A DNA stretch of 64,000 nt from JANMZO01 sp963763135 (lineage in GTDB: Bacteria > Actinomycetota > Acidimicrobiia > Acidimicrobiales > JANYDT01): assembly GCA_963763135.1 (NCBI GenBank), contig CAVXNJ010000009.1, positions 806,001 through 870,000 on the forward strand, written 5' to 3'. Below, in pieces: positions 1-9,177 of this stretch. How positions within the stretch are numbered: position 1 is the stretch's first letter; each line of letters begins with the position of its first letter. The notes below the pieces were generated by a model. The model ran no database searches, was not told the origin of the DNA, and worked only from the letters and a program-made list of their open reading frames with translations. Position numbers and translations under genes: made by a program.

Positions 1-64
1 CCTGACGTACCCTGGCGAACTCACGGTTGCAGTTCGGACACACCCAGGAACCCACGACGCCCAT
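1..64 (-). CDS. Partial zinc-ribbon protein, 5' end only (possible DUF5655-type)
   Basis: The minus strand reads ATG at 64 and stays open to the window edge, giving 21 residues that contain WVCPNCNREFAR. A CPxC knuckle followed by REFAR resembles the N-terminal zinc ribbon of small DUF5655-type proteins. It is divergent from the molybdenum hydroxylase operon, with about 100 bp of shared promoter region (65-165). Only the start is visible, so the family assignment is tentative. Confidence 0.4.
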   Translation of the reverse strand, partial: MGVVGSWVCPNCNREFARVRQ

Positions 65-165
65 TGTGCCCGTTACATTCCCGAAACGGAAGGCGGTGCC
101 TGCTCCCAGATGTCCCTCCGAAGTGACTACGGTTGGGGAATCACGAGTTTGGTTCAAGGAGCACA

Positions 166-2460
166 ATGGCTACGGCAGCAAACGCAGTTGAAACCGAGTT
201 CCCCGAGGCGGTGTCGGCCATCCGGTCCGACGGCAAGGAAAAGGTCACCGGGACCGGACGCTACACGGCCGATCTCACCCTGACCGGCCAGCTCTACGCC
301 GCATTCCGCTACACCGATCACCCGCACGCCAAGCTGCTGAAGGTCGACGTCACCAAAGCCAAGGCGGTGCCCGGCGTGATCGCCGTCGTCACCAATGCCG
401 ATGTGCCCGACGTGAAATACGGCGGCATGGTGCAGGACCGGTACCTGTTCGCCAAAGACACCGTTCGGTTCGAGGGCGACATCATCGCCGGAGTAGCTGC
501 GACGACCGAGGCCATCGCCCGGCAAGCGGCGTCGCTTATTGAGGTCGACTACGAGGTGCTCCCCTCGATCTCCGACTTCGTCAAGGCCATGGATCCTTCG
601 ACACCGCTCGTGCACAGCGACTGGGAGAGTTACTCGCGCAACGAGGATCTCGGGAGCAACGGCAACACGCTCGGTTATTCGACCATCGTGAAAGGCGACG
701 CTGACGCTGCTATGGCGGGAGCCGACGTTGTCGTGAAAGGACGCTATTTCACCGATCCGGTGCAGGGTGTGCCGATCGAGCCGCGTGCGGTTCTCGCCCA
801 ATGGAACGGCGACAAGGTCACGGTCTGGACGTCGTCGCAGGTGCCCTATGCCGCACGATCGGGTGTGGCCCTCACGATGGGTATCTCCGAGTCGCAGGTC
901 CGGATCATCGTTCCGTTGCTGGGCGGTGGCTTCGGGGCCAAGTGCGACTTCCACTTCGAAGGCCACGTCGCCGCGCTGGCCCGCAAGGCTAACCGTCCGG
1001 TGAAGCTGGTCTTCACCCGCAAAGAGGAGTTCTTCGCCGTCGGTCACCGCCGCGAAGGAATGCTCATCGAACTCGAAACCGGCGCGAGAGCCGATGGCAC
1101 CCTTGTCGCACGTCGAGGCCGTTTGGTGCTCGATAGCGGTGCGTACTGCGGCGAAGGCGGCTTCTTCGCCCAGATGGCGGCGATGCACGCGTGCGGTCCC
1201 TACCAGATCGACAACATCAACATCGAGTCGTACCTCAACTACTCGAACAACCAGCCGTCGTCATCCATTCGGGCCCCAACAGCTCCGCAGGTGTGCTGGG
1301 CCGTTGAACAGCACATGGACCATCTGGCGCGCGAGCTGAAGATCGACCCGGTCGAACTGCGGCGCCGCACCCTCGTCGAGGAAGGGGCCGAAGGCCCGAC
1401 CCGTCAGGTTTTCGACCGAATCGGTATGAAGGAAACCCTGGAGTTGGCCGCCGAACGAATCGGCTACGGCCAGTCGCTGCCCGACGACGAAGCCATTGGT
1501 TTCGCCAGCGGATGGTGGCCGTGTTTCGCCGTGCCATCCGGTGCCTATGTGAAATTCAATCCCGACGGAACCGCGACGATCGTCACGGGCGCTCAGGAAA
1601 ACGGCAGCGGTTCGGTTATGGCCATGCCGCAGTTCGTCGCCGAAGAACTAGGTATGCGCGCAGAGGATATTTCGATCGTCTACCAAGACACCGATGTCGC
1701 CCCGTGGGACATGGGTTCCTCCGGTTCGCAAACAACCTTCAACAGTGTCCGGGCCGTCCTCGACGCGGCAGTCGACGTCCGTAACCAGCTGATCGCCGCA
1801 GCCGCTGATCTCCTGGAGGCCGCCCCGGAAGACCTCGAAATGGCCGAGGGATCGATCCGCGTGAAAGGCACACCCACCAAGAGCGTGGCGATCGCCGAGA
1901 TCACCGCCGGTGGAACGTTCCACGGCCGCGGGTCCGGCCCACTTCCGGAATCCCCAGCGGTACAGGCCGAAGGTTGTGTCGGTCGACTCGGCAACGAGTC
2001 GTTCCTCGCTCCGCAGTTCTTCACCCACGCCGTTCGCGTCAAGCTTGACCGCGACACGGGAGTCGTCCGGGTCCTGCAGGTTGCGGCCGCGCATGAATCC
2101 GGTCGGGTGCTCAACCCCATCGGCGCCAACGGCCAGGTGTACGGCGGTGTCGTGATGGGCATCGGGCAGGCCCTGTCGGAAGGCACCCAGTTGGATGCCG
2201 ACGGCCGCCAACGCAATCCCGGTCTGCTCGACTACAAACTTGTCACCTGTTCCGACGCCCCGAAGATCGACATCGACTGGGTCCAGATCAACACCCCGAA
2301 CGCCGGACCCCGGGGTTCCAAAGGGATCGGGGAGCCGCCAAGTGTTCCGACCGCCGGAGCTATCGCCAACGCCCTGACCCAGCTGATCGGGTCGCCCGTA
2401 ACCTCGCTGCCGATGACGCCCGAGCGCGTATGGGCCGTCGCGAATGGAGTTGCCCAATGA
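166..2460 (+). CDS. Xanthine dehydrogenase/aldehyde oxidase family, molybdopterin-binding large subunit
   Basis: This 764-residue protein is the catalytic subunit of a heterotrimeric molybdenum hydroxylase. It has the N-terminal Ald_Xan_dh_C fold (about 25-150) and then the molybdopterin-binding region with LLGGGFGAK near residue 250. The C-terminal KGIGEPP carries the catalytic Glu near residue 723. The motif before the second Mo domain is SIRAPTAPQ, not AYxCSFR, so this is not a form I CO dehydrogenase. ATG at 166 is chosen over an upstream TTG at 133 because AAGGAG lies at 156-161. It is followed by FAD and 2Fe-2S subunits. A nucleoside-type ABC importer downstream suggests a purine or other N-heterocycle substrate; that is inference. 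Confidence 0.9.
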   Translation: MATAANAVETEFPEAVSAIRSDGKEKVTGTGRYTADLTLTGQLYAAFRYTDHPHAKLLKVDVTKAKAVPGVIAVVTNADVPDVKYGGMVQDRYLFAKDTVRFEGDIIAGVAATTEAIARQAASLIEVDYEVLPSISDFVKAMDPSTPLVHSDWESYSRNEDLGSNGNTLGYSTIVKGDADAAMAGADVVVKGRYFTDPVQGVPIEPRAVLAQWNGDKVTVWTSSQVPYAARSGVALTMGISESQVRIIVPLLGGGFGAKCDFHFEGHVAALARKANRPVKLVFTRKEEFFAVGHRREGMLIELETGARADGTLVARRGRLVLDSGAYCGEGGFFAQMAAMHACGPYQIDNINIESYLNYSNNQPSSSIRAPTAPQVCWAVEQHMDHLARELKIDPVELRRRTLVEEGAEGPTRQVFDRIGMKETLELAAERIGYGQSLPDDEAIGFASGWWPCFAVPSGAYVKFNPDGTATIVTGAQENGSGSVMAMPQFVAEELGMRAEDISIVYQDTDVAPWDMGSSGSQTTFNSVRAVLDAAVDVRNQLIAAAADLLEAAPEDLEMAEGSIRVKGTPTKSVAIAEITAGGTFHGRGSGPLPESPAVQAEGCVGRLGNESFLAPQFFTHAVRVKLDRDTGVVRVLQVAAAHESGRVLNPIGANGQVYGGVVMGIGQALSEGTQLDADGRQRNPGLLDYKLVTCSDAPKIDIDWVQINTPNAGPRGSKGIGEPPSVPTAGAIANALTQLIGSPVTSLPMTPERVWAVANGVAQ

Positions 2461-3365
2461 GTTCATCGTTGACCACCAGCCTGTCGTTGAGCGACGCGCT
2501 TGCCGCACTCGCGAACGGAGCCCGCCCGGTGGCGGGGGGTACCGACCTCGTCGTCGGAGCCCGGCAGGGCAAGAAGCCGTTGCCCGAAGCACTCGTTGCC
2601 ATCCATCGCATCGACGAGCTCAAGAGCATCGGCTCATCGGTTGAAGGCGGTGCGGGGATATCGCTAGGCGCGCTTACGACCCACGGCGAGATCGTTGCCC
2701 ATCCGGGCGTAGTGGAGCATTTCACCGCGCTGGCCGATGCCTCGTCGATTGTCGGCTCCCGGTCCACCCGCTCGTGGGGAACCATTGGTGGCAACGTCAT
2801 GACCGCATCACCTGCGATGGACACCGGCGCCCCGTTGCTCGTTCTCGACGCGACGGTGGTACTGCAATCCGTCAACGGCGTTCGACGCGTCAAGCTCAAC
2901 GAGTTCTTCGTCGGACCCGGCCGGACGGTCGCCGAGCCGAATGAGCTACTCGTCGCGGTCGAGATACCGGAGCCCACCGGCACGGTAGGGTCATGCTATG
3001 TGCGCTTAGAATATCGCCAGCAGATGGAAATCGCCGTCGTCGGGGCGGCCGCATTCGTGCAGTTCGACGGCGACGTGATCACGTCCGCACGGGTCGCGAT
3101 CACGGCGCTCGCCCCGACGATTCGCCGCATCTCGGCCGCCGAGACTGCCCTGATCGGCACCGCCGGCGATCGCCCCGCGGTGGAGGCGGCAGCCAAAGCG
3201 GCAGCCGGTGCCGCGACACCGATAAGCGACGTTCGGGGCTCGGCCGCGTATCGCACGGCTATGGCCGCGGTGATCACCCGGCGGGCGATCGAAGGCGCCA
3301 TCGCCCGGGCCAAGGGGCAGAACATTCCGGTGCCGGCGACATCGTCGCTTCAGGGCACCCGCTAA
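2457..3365 (+). CDS. Xanthine dehydrogenase family, FAD-binding medium subunit
   Basis: This 302-residue protein is the electron-transfer flavoprotein subunit that passes electrons from the 2Fe-2S centres to an acceptor. The FAD-contacting motifs AGGTDLVVGAR (about 25-35) and TIGGNVMTASP (about 108-118) are visible, followed by the CO_deh_flav_C domain. The ATG at 2457 overlaps the large-subunit stop in ATGA, with GGAG at 2446-2449, so the two genes are translationally coupled. Length and order are normal for the family. Confidence 0.9.
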   Translation: MSSSLTTSLSLSDALAALANGARPVAGGTDLVVGARQGKKPLPEALVAIHRIDELKSIGSSVEGGAGISLGALTTHGEIVAHPGVVEHFTALADASSIVGSRSTRSWGTIGGNVMTASPAMDTGAPLLVLDATVVLQSVNGVRRVKLNEFFVGPGRTVAEPNELLVAVEIPEPTGTVGSCYVRLEYRQQMEIAVVGAAAFVQFDGDVITSARVAITALAPTIRRISAAETALIGTAGDRPAVEAAAKAAAGAATPISDVRGSAAYRTAMAAVITRRAIEGAIARAKGQNIPVPATSSLQGTR

Positions 3366-3427
3366 CGCACAAACCGCAACGCACTCGCGCAACGAACAGC
3401 TTCGAAGACTTACGAAAGAACTCGGAC

Positions 3428-3895
3428 ATGAAGATCGAAACAACGCTCACGGTAAATGGCCTCAACTACCTCGTCGAGATCGACCCGCACGCCACCCTGT
3501 CGCGAACCGTGCGCGACGCAATCGGCCTTACCGGAACGAAGGAAGGCTGCGACGACTCGGAGTGTGGCGCCTGCATGATGCTGATCGACGGTAAGCCGGT
3601 CAACTCCTGCTCGTACCTCGCCCTGCAGGCCGAGGGCACCGAGATCACCACGGTCGAAGGCCTCGCCAACGGCGATGAGCTGAGCCCACTGCAGAAGTCG
3701 TTTCTCACCTGCGGGGGAGTGCAGTGTGGATTCTGCACGCCGGGCATGTTGATTTCCGCAACGGCACTGCTGGCCGACAATCCACATCCAACCGAGGCTG
3801 ACGTTCGCATCGGACTGTCGGGCAATCTGTGTCGTTGTACCGGTTACGACGGCATCGTGAAAGCGGTGCTGGAAGTAGCCGAAACTGCCGTCTAG
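3428..3895 (+). CDS. Xanthine dehydrogenase family, 2Fe-2S small subunit
   Basis: This 155-residue protein carries two [2Fe-2S] clusters linking the Mo site to FAD. The plant-ferredoxin-type cluster ligands are Cys41, Cys46, Cys49 and Cys61 (CDDSECGAC then C). The second cluster has CGFC (Cys100, Cys103) and CRC (Cys135, Cys137). The start is the ATG before KIETTLTVNG, 62 bp after the FAD subunit. It completes a large-medium-small operon in an order common for uncharacterised actinobacterial hydroxylases. Confidence 0.92.
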   Translation: MKIETTLTVNGLNYLVEIDPHATLSRTVRDAIGLTGTKEGCDDSECGACMMLIDGKPVNSCSYLALQAEGTEITTVEGLANGDELSPLQKSFLTCGGVQCGFCTPGMLISATALLADNPHPTEADVRIGLSGNLCRCTGYDGIVKAVLEVAETAV

Positions 3896-4062
3896 AACGC
3901 GCTGAATCACTAAGTCTTCTGGAAAGTCGGGAAGTATTCCCGTTGAACGGTGGTGTAACGAATCCGAAACGTTCAGGTTGCGTTAACGAAATGTCAAATA
4001 GTTACAATGCGGCTGTTCAAACCCCCTGAGGCCCGGTGCCTCAATGACCTTCTGGGAGCAAC

Positions 4063-5154
4063 ATGCGCATCTCTCGACGAACCATTCCTATTGCTCTACT
4101 CGTGATGACGGCAGTTGTCGCTCCGATTACAACGACCAACGCAGCCACGAAGAAGAAGACCACGGTCAAAGCCAAGGCGACAACCACCACCAAGGCTCCT
4201 TCGACCGCCGCGCCGACGACGACGGCGGCCGCCTCTACGACCATGAAGGAACCTGTCTTCGCCATCGTGCTGCCAAGCTCCAAGGACGACAAGGCGTTTT
4301 CACAATCTGGTTACGAAGGTCTCACGGCGGCGGCGAAGAAGACCGGCGGCAAGGTGATCTTCCAGGAGAACGTTGCCGTCTCATCGGCCCAGGAGGCGTT
4401 GCGGAACCTTGCCACCCAAAAGCCCGCGGTCGTGCTGGCCCTCGGTGGCCAGTTCGCCGATGCCGTCGCTGCCGTTGCCCCAACGTTCCCCGACGTGCAG
4501 TTCGTGGGCGTGAACGGAATCAAGACGGGCTCGAACCTGTCCACGTGGTCCCTGGCTGAAGGCGAAATCGCGTACCTGGCGGGCGTCCTCGTCGCCGCCG
4601 AGAATCCGAACATCAAGAAGATCGGACGGGTCGCCGGCATCGAAATTGCTCCATTGAAGTTGGGCACCGCAGGATTCATCGACGGGGCCCGATCGGTGCT
4701 TCCCGATATGGCGTACGTGAACACCTTCACGGGCAACATGGACGACGTCGCCAAGGCCAAGGAAGCGACGCTGGCCGCAGCAAATGCCGGCGCCAAGATC
4801 ATCTACACGGGTATGAACAATGCGCTGGTCGGAATGGAGCAGGCAGCCGATGAAGCGGGAGTGCTGTTGATCAACAACACCACGAACAAGTGCAACGACC
4901 CCAAGTCGGGCGTCGTGTATTACGCCGCGGTGAACTCCTCAACTAGTTTCGCCACAGAGCAGATCGCCGTTCAGGTGGCCAGCGGAACATTCAAAGCCGG
5001 GTCCAAGCGGACCAACCTTGAGTACCCGTCGTCGTTCGGCGTCGTGCTTTGCTCGGGTAAGCCGAAGGCCGCTACGGCCACGCTGCTCGCAGCAACCGAG
5101 AAGAAGCTGATCGCCGGTGACATCAAGATCGGCCTAGAGCCGGCCAAGAAGTAG
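4063..5154 (+). CDS. BMP family ABC transporter substrate-binding protein
   Basis: This 363-residue exported protein should capture a nucleoside or purine for the permeases encoded downstream. It has a Sec-type signal (about 1-27), then a Thr/Lys/Ala-rich linker (about 28-62) and a BMP/PnrA-like periplasmic-binding domain (FAIVLPSSKDDKAFSQSGYEG onward). GGGAG at 4054-4058 supports the ATG at 4063. No lipobox Cys is visible, so membrane tethering is unclear. The long TTKK-like linker recurs in other exported proteins of this window. A hairpin at 5180-5212 separates it from the ATPase gene, which may explain higher binding-protein output. Confidence 0.88.
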   Translation: MRISRRTIPIALLVMTAVVAPITTTNAATKKKTTVKAKATTTTKAPSTAAPTTTAAASTTMKEPVFAIVLPSSKDDKAFSQSGYEGLTAAAKKTGGKVIFQENVAVSSAQEALRNLATQKPAVVLALGGQFADAVAAVAPTFPDVQFVGVNGIKTGSNLSTWSLAEGEIAYLAGVLVAAENPNIKKIGRVAGIEIAPLKLGTAGFIDGARSVLPDMAYVNTFTGNMDDVAKAKEATLAAANAGAKIIYTGMNNALVGMEQAADEAGVLLINNTTNKCNDPKSGVVYYAAVNSSTSFATEQIAVQVASGTFKAGSKRTNLEYPSSFGVVLCSGKPKAATATLLAATEKKLIAGDIKIGLEPAKK

Positions 5155-5179
5155 CGCTGAAGCGCCGATGAGTTGAGAC

Positions 5180-5221
5180 CGCCGCTCGGCCACATCCGTG
5201 GTCCGGGCGGCGTGCTCTTTT
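5180..5221 (+). terminator. Hairpin with T tract after the BMP gene
   Basis: An imperfect GC-rich stem (CGCCGCTCGGCCAC against GTGGTCCGGGCGGCG) is followed by CTCTTTTG. It lies 26 bp after the BMP stop and about 100 bp before the ATPase gene, so it may act as a partial terminator that limits transporter expression relative to the binding protein. Confidence 0.6.
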
Positions 5222-5325
5222 GTAATCAGAACAAGTATCAGGGAAGCTGATGCTGGCCCTTGTGTCGCAACGGGAACTCTGATGATTCCCATCGACATCC
5301 GACCCACAACCCGTTCGGTTTTACG

Positions 5326-7014
5326 ATGACCTCTGCCGCCACACCTTCCTCAACACCAAATGGATCGCCCGAAGGAGATGGGACATCCGCACCGACGCCT
5401 AAAGCAACTCCGCTCGTCGAGCTCCTCGATATTGTCAAGACGTTCCCTGGCGTGCGGGCTAACGATGGGGTCAGTTTCGACGTTCGCCGCGGCGAGGTCC
5501 ATGGCCTGCTCGGCGAGAACGGCGCGGGGAAATCGACGCTCATGTCGATCCTCTACGGGCTCTACCAACCCGACGAAGGCGAGATTTTTCGAAACGGGGT
5601 CCGGGTTTCAATTCCCTCTCCGAAAGCGGCCCTGGAGGCCGGTGTTGCGATCGTGCAGCAGCACTTCGCCCTGGTGCCGACCCTATCGGTCGCTGACAAT
5701 GTCATCCTCGGCGACGAGCGAGGTCGCTGGATCCGGCGCCGTCAGGTGGAGGCTCGCGTGCGCGAGCTTTCGGCCGCTTACAAGCTGGAACTCGAACCGG
5801 ACCAGAAGATAGGTTCACTTAGTATTGGCCAGCGACAGCGTGTCGAGATCCTCAAGTGTCTCTATCGTGACCCCGAGGTTCTGATCTTCGATGAACCCAC
5901 GACGGTGCTCACGCCCCAGGAGGTCGAGCAACTCTTCGGCACCATCGCGGCCCTGCGTGATGAGGGGCGCGGCATTGTGCTGATAACCCACAAGCTCGAC
6001 GAGCTTCTTTCCGTCGCCGATCGGGTCACCGTTCTCCGCAGTGGCCGAAGTGTCGGAACCGTGGTTGCCAAACACGTCGACGGAGCCGAACTGGCCCGCC
6101 TCATGGTCGGTCGGGAAGTCCGGCTCCGATCTGCCATCGCCACCGGGAAGGATCTGTCAGCGACCGCATCGGAGGATTCCGGTCCTGACCGGTCGGAACA
6201 CCTGGCTGGAGCGGAAATCGCGCTTGAACTCAGCGACCTGTCGCTTCATCAAGGCGGGGTGCAGCGACTCCGGTCCGTGTCGATAGCAGTCCGGCAGGGC
6301 GAGATTGTCGGGCTGGCCGGGGTCGAAGGGAACGGGCAGCGCGAACTGGTGGCCGTGATTGCGGGACTCATAACGGCGTCTTCCGGTTCGATCAGGTTGT
6401 CGGGCCGATCAATCGACAACCGTGCTCCGCTGGCCCGCAGCGGCGCGGGGCTGCGGGTCGTCACTGAAGACCGGCACGCGACAGGCTGTGTGCTCGATAT
6501 GACGGTAGCTGAGAACCTGCTCGCCGACCGGATCGGCGAGGCGCCGTACAGCAATCGAGGCGTGATCCAAACGAGGGCGTGTATCGACGCGGCGTCGGAG
6601 TTGGTGCGCGAGTACCGGGTCAAAACCCCGACGGTCGATACCCAGATGCGAACCCTGTCGGGAGGGAATCAGCAGCGCGCCATTCTGGCCCGCGAGTTGT
6701 CACGGCCCGTCGTCGCCCTGGTTGCCGCTCAGCCGACGAGAGGGCTCGATGTCGGGGCCATCGAAGAGGTTACCGAGCGGCTCCTCAGCGCCAGAGATGG
6801 GGGGGCCGGGGTGCTGTTGATATCGTCGGATCTCGGTGAACTGTTGGCGCTCTGCGACCGGATCGCGGTGCTGTACCGGGGCGAGATTGTTGGCGAAATG
6901 GCGACCAGGAACGCGACGTACGCCGGGATCGGGGCGCTGATGGCCGGACTCATCGGTACCGGGTCAAACGATGCTTCGGCTGCGGGATCCGACGCCTCGG
7001 CGGTGGCGTCGTGA
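5326..7014 (+). CDS. ABC transporter ATP-binding protein, nucleoside/simple-sugar type
   Basis: This 562-residue double-ATPase is of the RbsA/YufO type. The first half has Walker A GENGAGKST and the signature LSIGQRQR, with Walker B ending IFDEPTTVLTP. The second half has the usual degenerate Walker A (GVEGNGQREL) and the signature LSGGNQQRA, followed by AAQPTRGLDVGA. It energises the two permeases that follow and overlaps the first (GTG at 7011 within its stop region). ATG at 5326 is preferred to a GTG at 5260, although neither has a convincing ribosome-binding site. Confidence 0.9.
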   Translation: MTSAATPSSTPNGSPEGDGTSAPTPKATPLVELLDIVKTFPGVRANDGVSFDVRRGEVHGLLGENGAGKSTLMSILYGLYQPDEGEIFRNGVRVSIPSPKAALEAGVAIVQQHFALVPTLSVADNVILGDERGRWIRRRQVEARVRELSAAYKLELEPDQKIGSLSIGQRQRVEILKCLYRDPEVLIFDEPTTVLTPQEVEQLFGTIAALRDEGRGIVLITHKLDELLSVADRVTVLRSGRSVGTVVAKHVDGAELARLMVGREVRLRSAIATGKDLSATASEDSGPDRSEHLAGAEIALELSDLSLHQGGVQRLRSVSIAVRQGEIVGLAGVEGNGQRELVAVIAGLITASSGSIRLSGRSIDNRAPLARSGAGLRVVTEDRHATGCVLDMTVAENLLADRIGEAPYSNRGVIQTRACIDAASELVREYRVKTPTVDTQMRTLSGGNQQRAILARELSRPVVALVAAQPTRGLDVGAIEEVTERLLSARDGGAGVLLISSDLGELLALCDRIAVLYRGEIVGEMATRNATYAGIGALMAGLIGTGSNDASAAGSDASAVAS

Positions 7015-8108
7015 GTACGTCGGCTCCGGTCGCCGGATTGCCATCAGCAGGTACCCGTTCGACGAACCGCGACGGGCTGCGGGCATTCGGTGTCTCGTTG
7101 TTCGGTGTGTTCATCGGTTTCGCTCTTGCTGCCATCGTGATTGTGGCGCAGGGCAAGCCGCTGGGTGAATCGATCCGCGCGCTTATCGAAGGATCGTTGA
7201 CCTCCGGATTTGCCCTCGGAAACTCGCTCAATAAAGCGGCCGCGCTGCTGTTCGTGGCACTTGGTTTCATCTTTGCGACGAAGGCCGGGCTCATCAACAT
7301 CGGTGGTGAGGGACAGATCCTGGTCGGCGGTACCGCGGCCGTTGCTGCGGCCGTCGGGCTGGGGAGCCTTCCGGGTCCGCTGCCACTAATTGGCGGTTTG
7401 CTTTGCGGTTTTGCCGCCGGTGGATTCTGGGCCGCGATCGCCGGGTTTCTCAAAGCGCGCTTAGGGGTGAATGAGGTCATTGTGACACTTCTTCTCAACT
7501 ACCTCGCCGCAAACCTGATCGAGTACGCGGTCGATTCGAAAGCGTTGCTACGTGAAGGCGATGCCGAGCCTCAGTCGGCGGAGGTTCCGGGTGTCGGTCG
7601 GTTGGGGCGCCTGTTTCCCCACAGCACGTCACAACTGCACTTGGGCGTCGTCCTCGCGGTCATCCTCGCGGTTGTCGTGTGGTTCGTGCTCAAGCGGACC
7701 GTTCCGGGAATGCGCATCCGAATGCTCGGCCACAACCCCCAGATGGCCGCTCGCTCCGGAGTTTCGCTGAAATCGATGCCGATCGTTGTGATGTTCATCT
7801 CCGGAGGCCTTGCCGGATTGGCTGGTTGTTCGATGTTGCTGGGTGAGCAGTTCCGGGTCCGCCCCGGCTTCTCACCGGGCTACGGGTTCGACGGTGTCGC
7901 CGTAGCGCTGATCGCTCGCAACAACCCACTGGCCGCGATTCCGGCTGCTTTTCTCTTCGGTGCTCTGCGGGCGGGTGGCAACCTGCTCGAAGCGAAGGTG
8001 CAGGTTTCGCAGGCGCTCGTTTTGGTAATCCAAGGTGCGATCATTCTGGCGGTCGCCGGGACGGCGATTCTACTGAAGCGAAAGGTTCGACCCGAGGTGG
8101 CGGAATGA
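7011..8108 (+). CDS. ABC transporter permease, nucleoside type (YufP-like)
   Basis: This 365-residue integral membrane protein of the BPD_transp_2 family has about ten hydrophobic segments. The conserved cytoplasmic region is around MRIRMLGHNPQMAARSGVS. It starts with GTG overlapping the ATPase stop and ends overlapping the next permease (ATGA), so the three genes are coupled. It would form the heterodimeric channel of a BMP-dependent nucleoside importer. Confidence 0.88.
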   Translation: MSTSAPVAGLPSAGTRSTNRDGLRAFGVSLFGVFIGFALAAIVIVAQGKPLGESIRALIEGSLTSGFALGNSLNKAAALLFVALGFIFATKAGLINIGGEGQILVGGTAAVAAAVGLGSLPGPLPLIGGLLCGFAAGGFWAAIAGFLKARLGVNEVIVTLLLNYLAANLIEYAVDSKALLREGDAEPQSAEVPGVGRLGRLFPHSTSQLHLGVVLAVILAVVVWFVLKRTVPGMRIRMLGHNPQMAARSGVSLKSMPIVVMFISGGLAGLAGCSMLLGEQFRVRPGFSPGYGFDGVAVALIARNNPLAAIPAAFLFGALRAGGNLLEAKVQVSQALVLVIQGAIILAVAGTAILLKRKVRPEVAE

Positions 8109-9121
8109 CCTCGATGCTTACCGTTCTCGGATCGCTCCATGATCTTTTGGCATCGCACCAGCTGTCGGCGGTTCACCATCTGGTTCGGACATTTGCCGCG
8201 ATCGACTGGTCGTCGGTAAGCCCGATGCTGATTGTGGCCTCGATGCTACGGCTCGGCACGCCGCTTGTGTACGTTGCGCTAGGTGAGACGTTTGCGCAGC
8301 GTTCCGGCGTAATCAACATCGGAATCGAAGGGGTGATGCTCACCGGTTGTTGCATGGCCGCGGCGACCTCGTTTCTCACCAAGAGTGTGCCCTTGGGATT
8401 TGTCGGGGCGATGGTCGGTGGAATGGCGCTGACGGCACTTATCTCGCTGCTGGTGCTGCGGTACCAGGCCGATCAGATCGTGGTTGGAGTCGGCGTGAAC
8501 CTGGCGGTGCTCGGCCTGACCACGGTCGTCGCCAAGCAGAAGCCTGAACTCAACGACGTGAAGGCGCTGCGCGTATGGCGAATTCCGGGGCTCAAAGACC
8601 TTCCGTTCTTTGGACGTGCTGTGTTTCAGCAAAAGATATCTGTGTACATACTTTTTCTCGTCGTGATCGGTGCATCGGTCTTGTTGAACCGCACTGCCTG
8701 GGGCCTGCGGGTCAAAGCCTCCGGCGAGACTCCGGCCGCCGCTGATGCGGCCGGTGTCGTGGTCAATCGCACGCGGTTGCAGGCCATGCTCGTGTGCGGG
8801 GCCCTCGCCGGGTTCGGCGGGGCCGCCTATTCGCTCGGCACCACCCAGGGCTTCACCGAGAACATGGTCGCCGGTCGAGGGTTCATTGCCCTCGTAGCCG
8901 TGATCTTCGGACGCTGGCGGCCTTCGACGGTCGCCGTCGGGTGTGCGGTGTTCGCGTTCTTCGAGGCGGTGTCGTTGTCGGCCCCCGGGTGGGGGATTGA
9001 CGTTCCGTCGCAACTGCTCAACTCGGTGCCGTACCTGGCGTCGCTGTTCGCGTTGATCGTGCTGCGGAAGGGAGCGAACCCGCCGTCGGCCTTGGCCATC
9101 CCGTTCGAACGCAAACGCTGA
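8105..9121 (+). CDS. ABC transporter permease, nucleoside type (YufQ-like)
   Basis: This 338-residue membrane protein is the second BPD_transp_2 permease. It carries the typical N-terminal GETFAQRSGVINIGIEG and the mid-protein WGLRVKASGETPAAADAAGV. The ATG at 8105 overlaps the preceding stop. Together with the BMP protein, the ATPase and the first permease it makes a complete importer. Confidence 0.88.
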   Translation: MTSMLTVLGSLHDLLASHQLSAVHHLVRTFAAIDWSSVSPMLIVASMLRLGTPLVYVALGETFAQRSGVINIGIEGVMLTGCCMAAATSFLTKSVPLGFVGAMVGGMALTALISLLVLRYQADQIVVGVGVNLAVLGLTTVVAKQKPELNDVKALRVWRIPGLKDLPFFGRAVFQQKISVYILFLVVIGASVLLNRTAWGLRVKASGETPAAADAAGVVVNRTRLQAMLVCGALAGFGGAAYSLGTTQGFTENMVAGRGFIALVAVIFGRWRPSTVAVGCAVFAFFEAVSLSAPGWGIDVPSQLLNSVPYLASLFALIVLRKGANPPSALAIPFERKR

Positions 9122-9177
9122 GCCGCCCGACTCGCCGCCGACTTGAAGTTCGACAGCAACGGTTCTAGACCGGTCGC

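Noticed and set aside
154..1188. Long minus-strand open frame opposite the hydroxylase large subunit
   Set aside because: It is a mirror frame of high-GC coding DNA with His/Arg/Gly-rich, family-less sequence.
166..3895. Form I carbon monoxide dehydrogenase
   Set aside because: The large subunit lacks AYxCSFR and shows SIRAPTAPQ instead, and the operon order is not the usual cox order.
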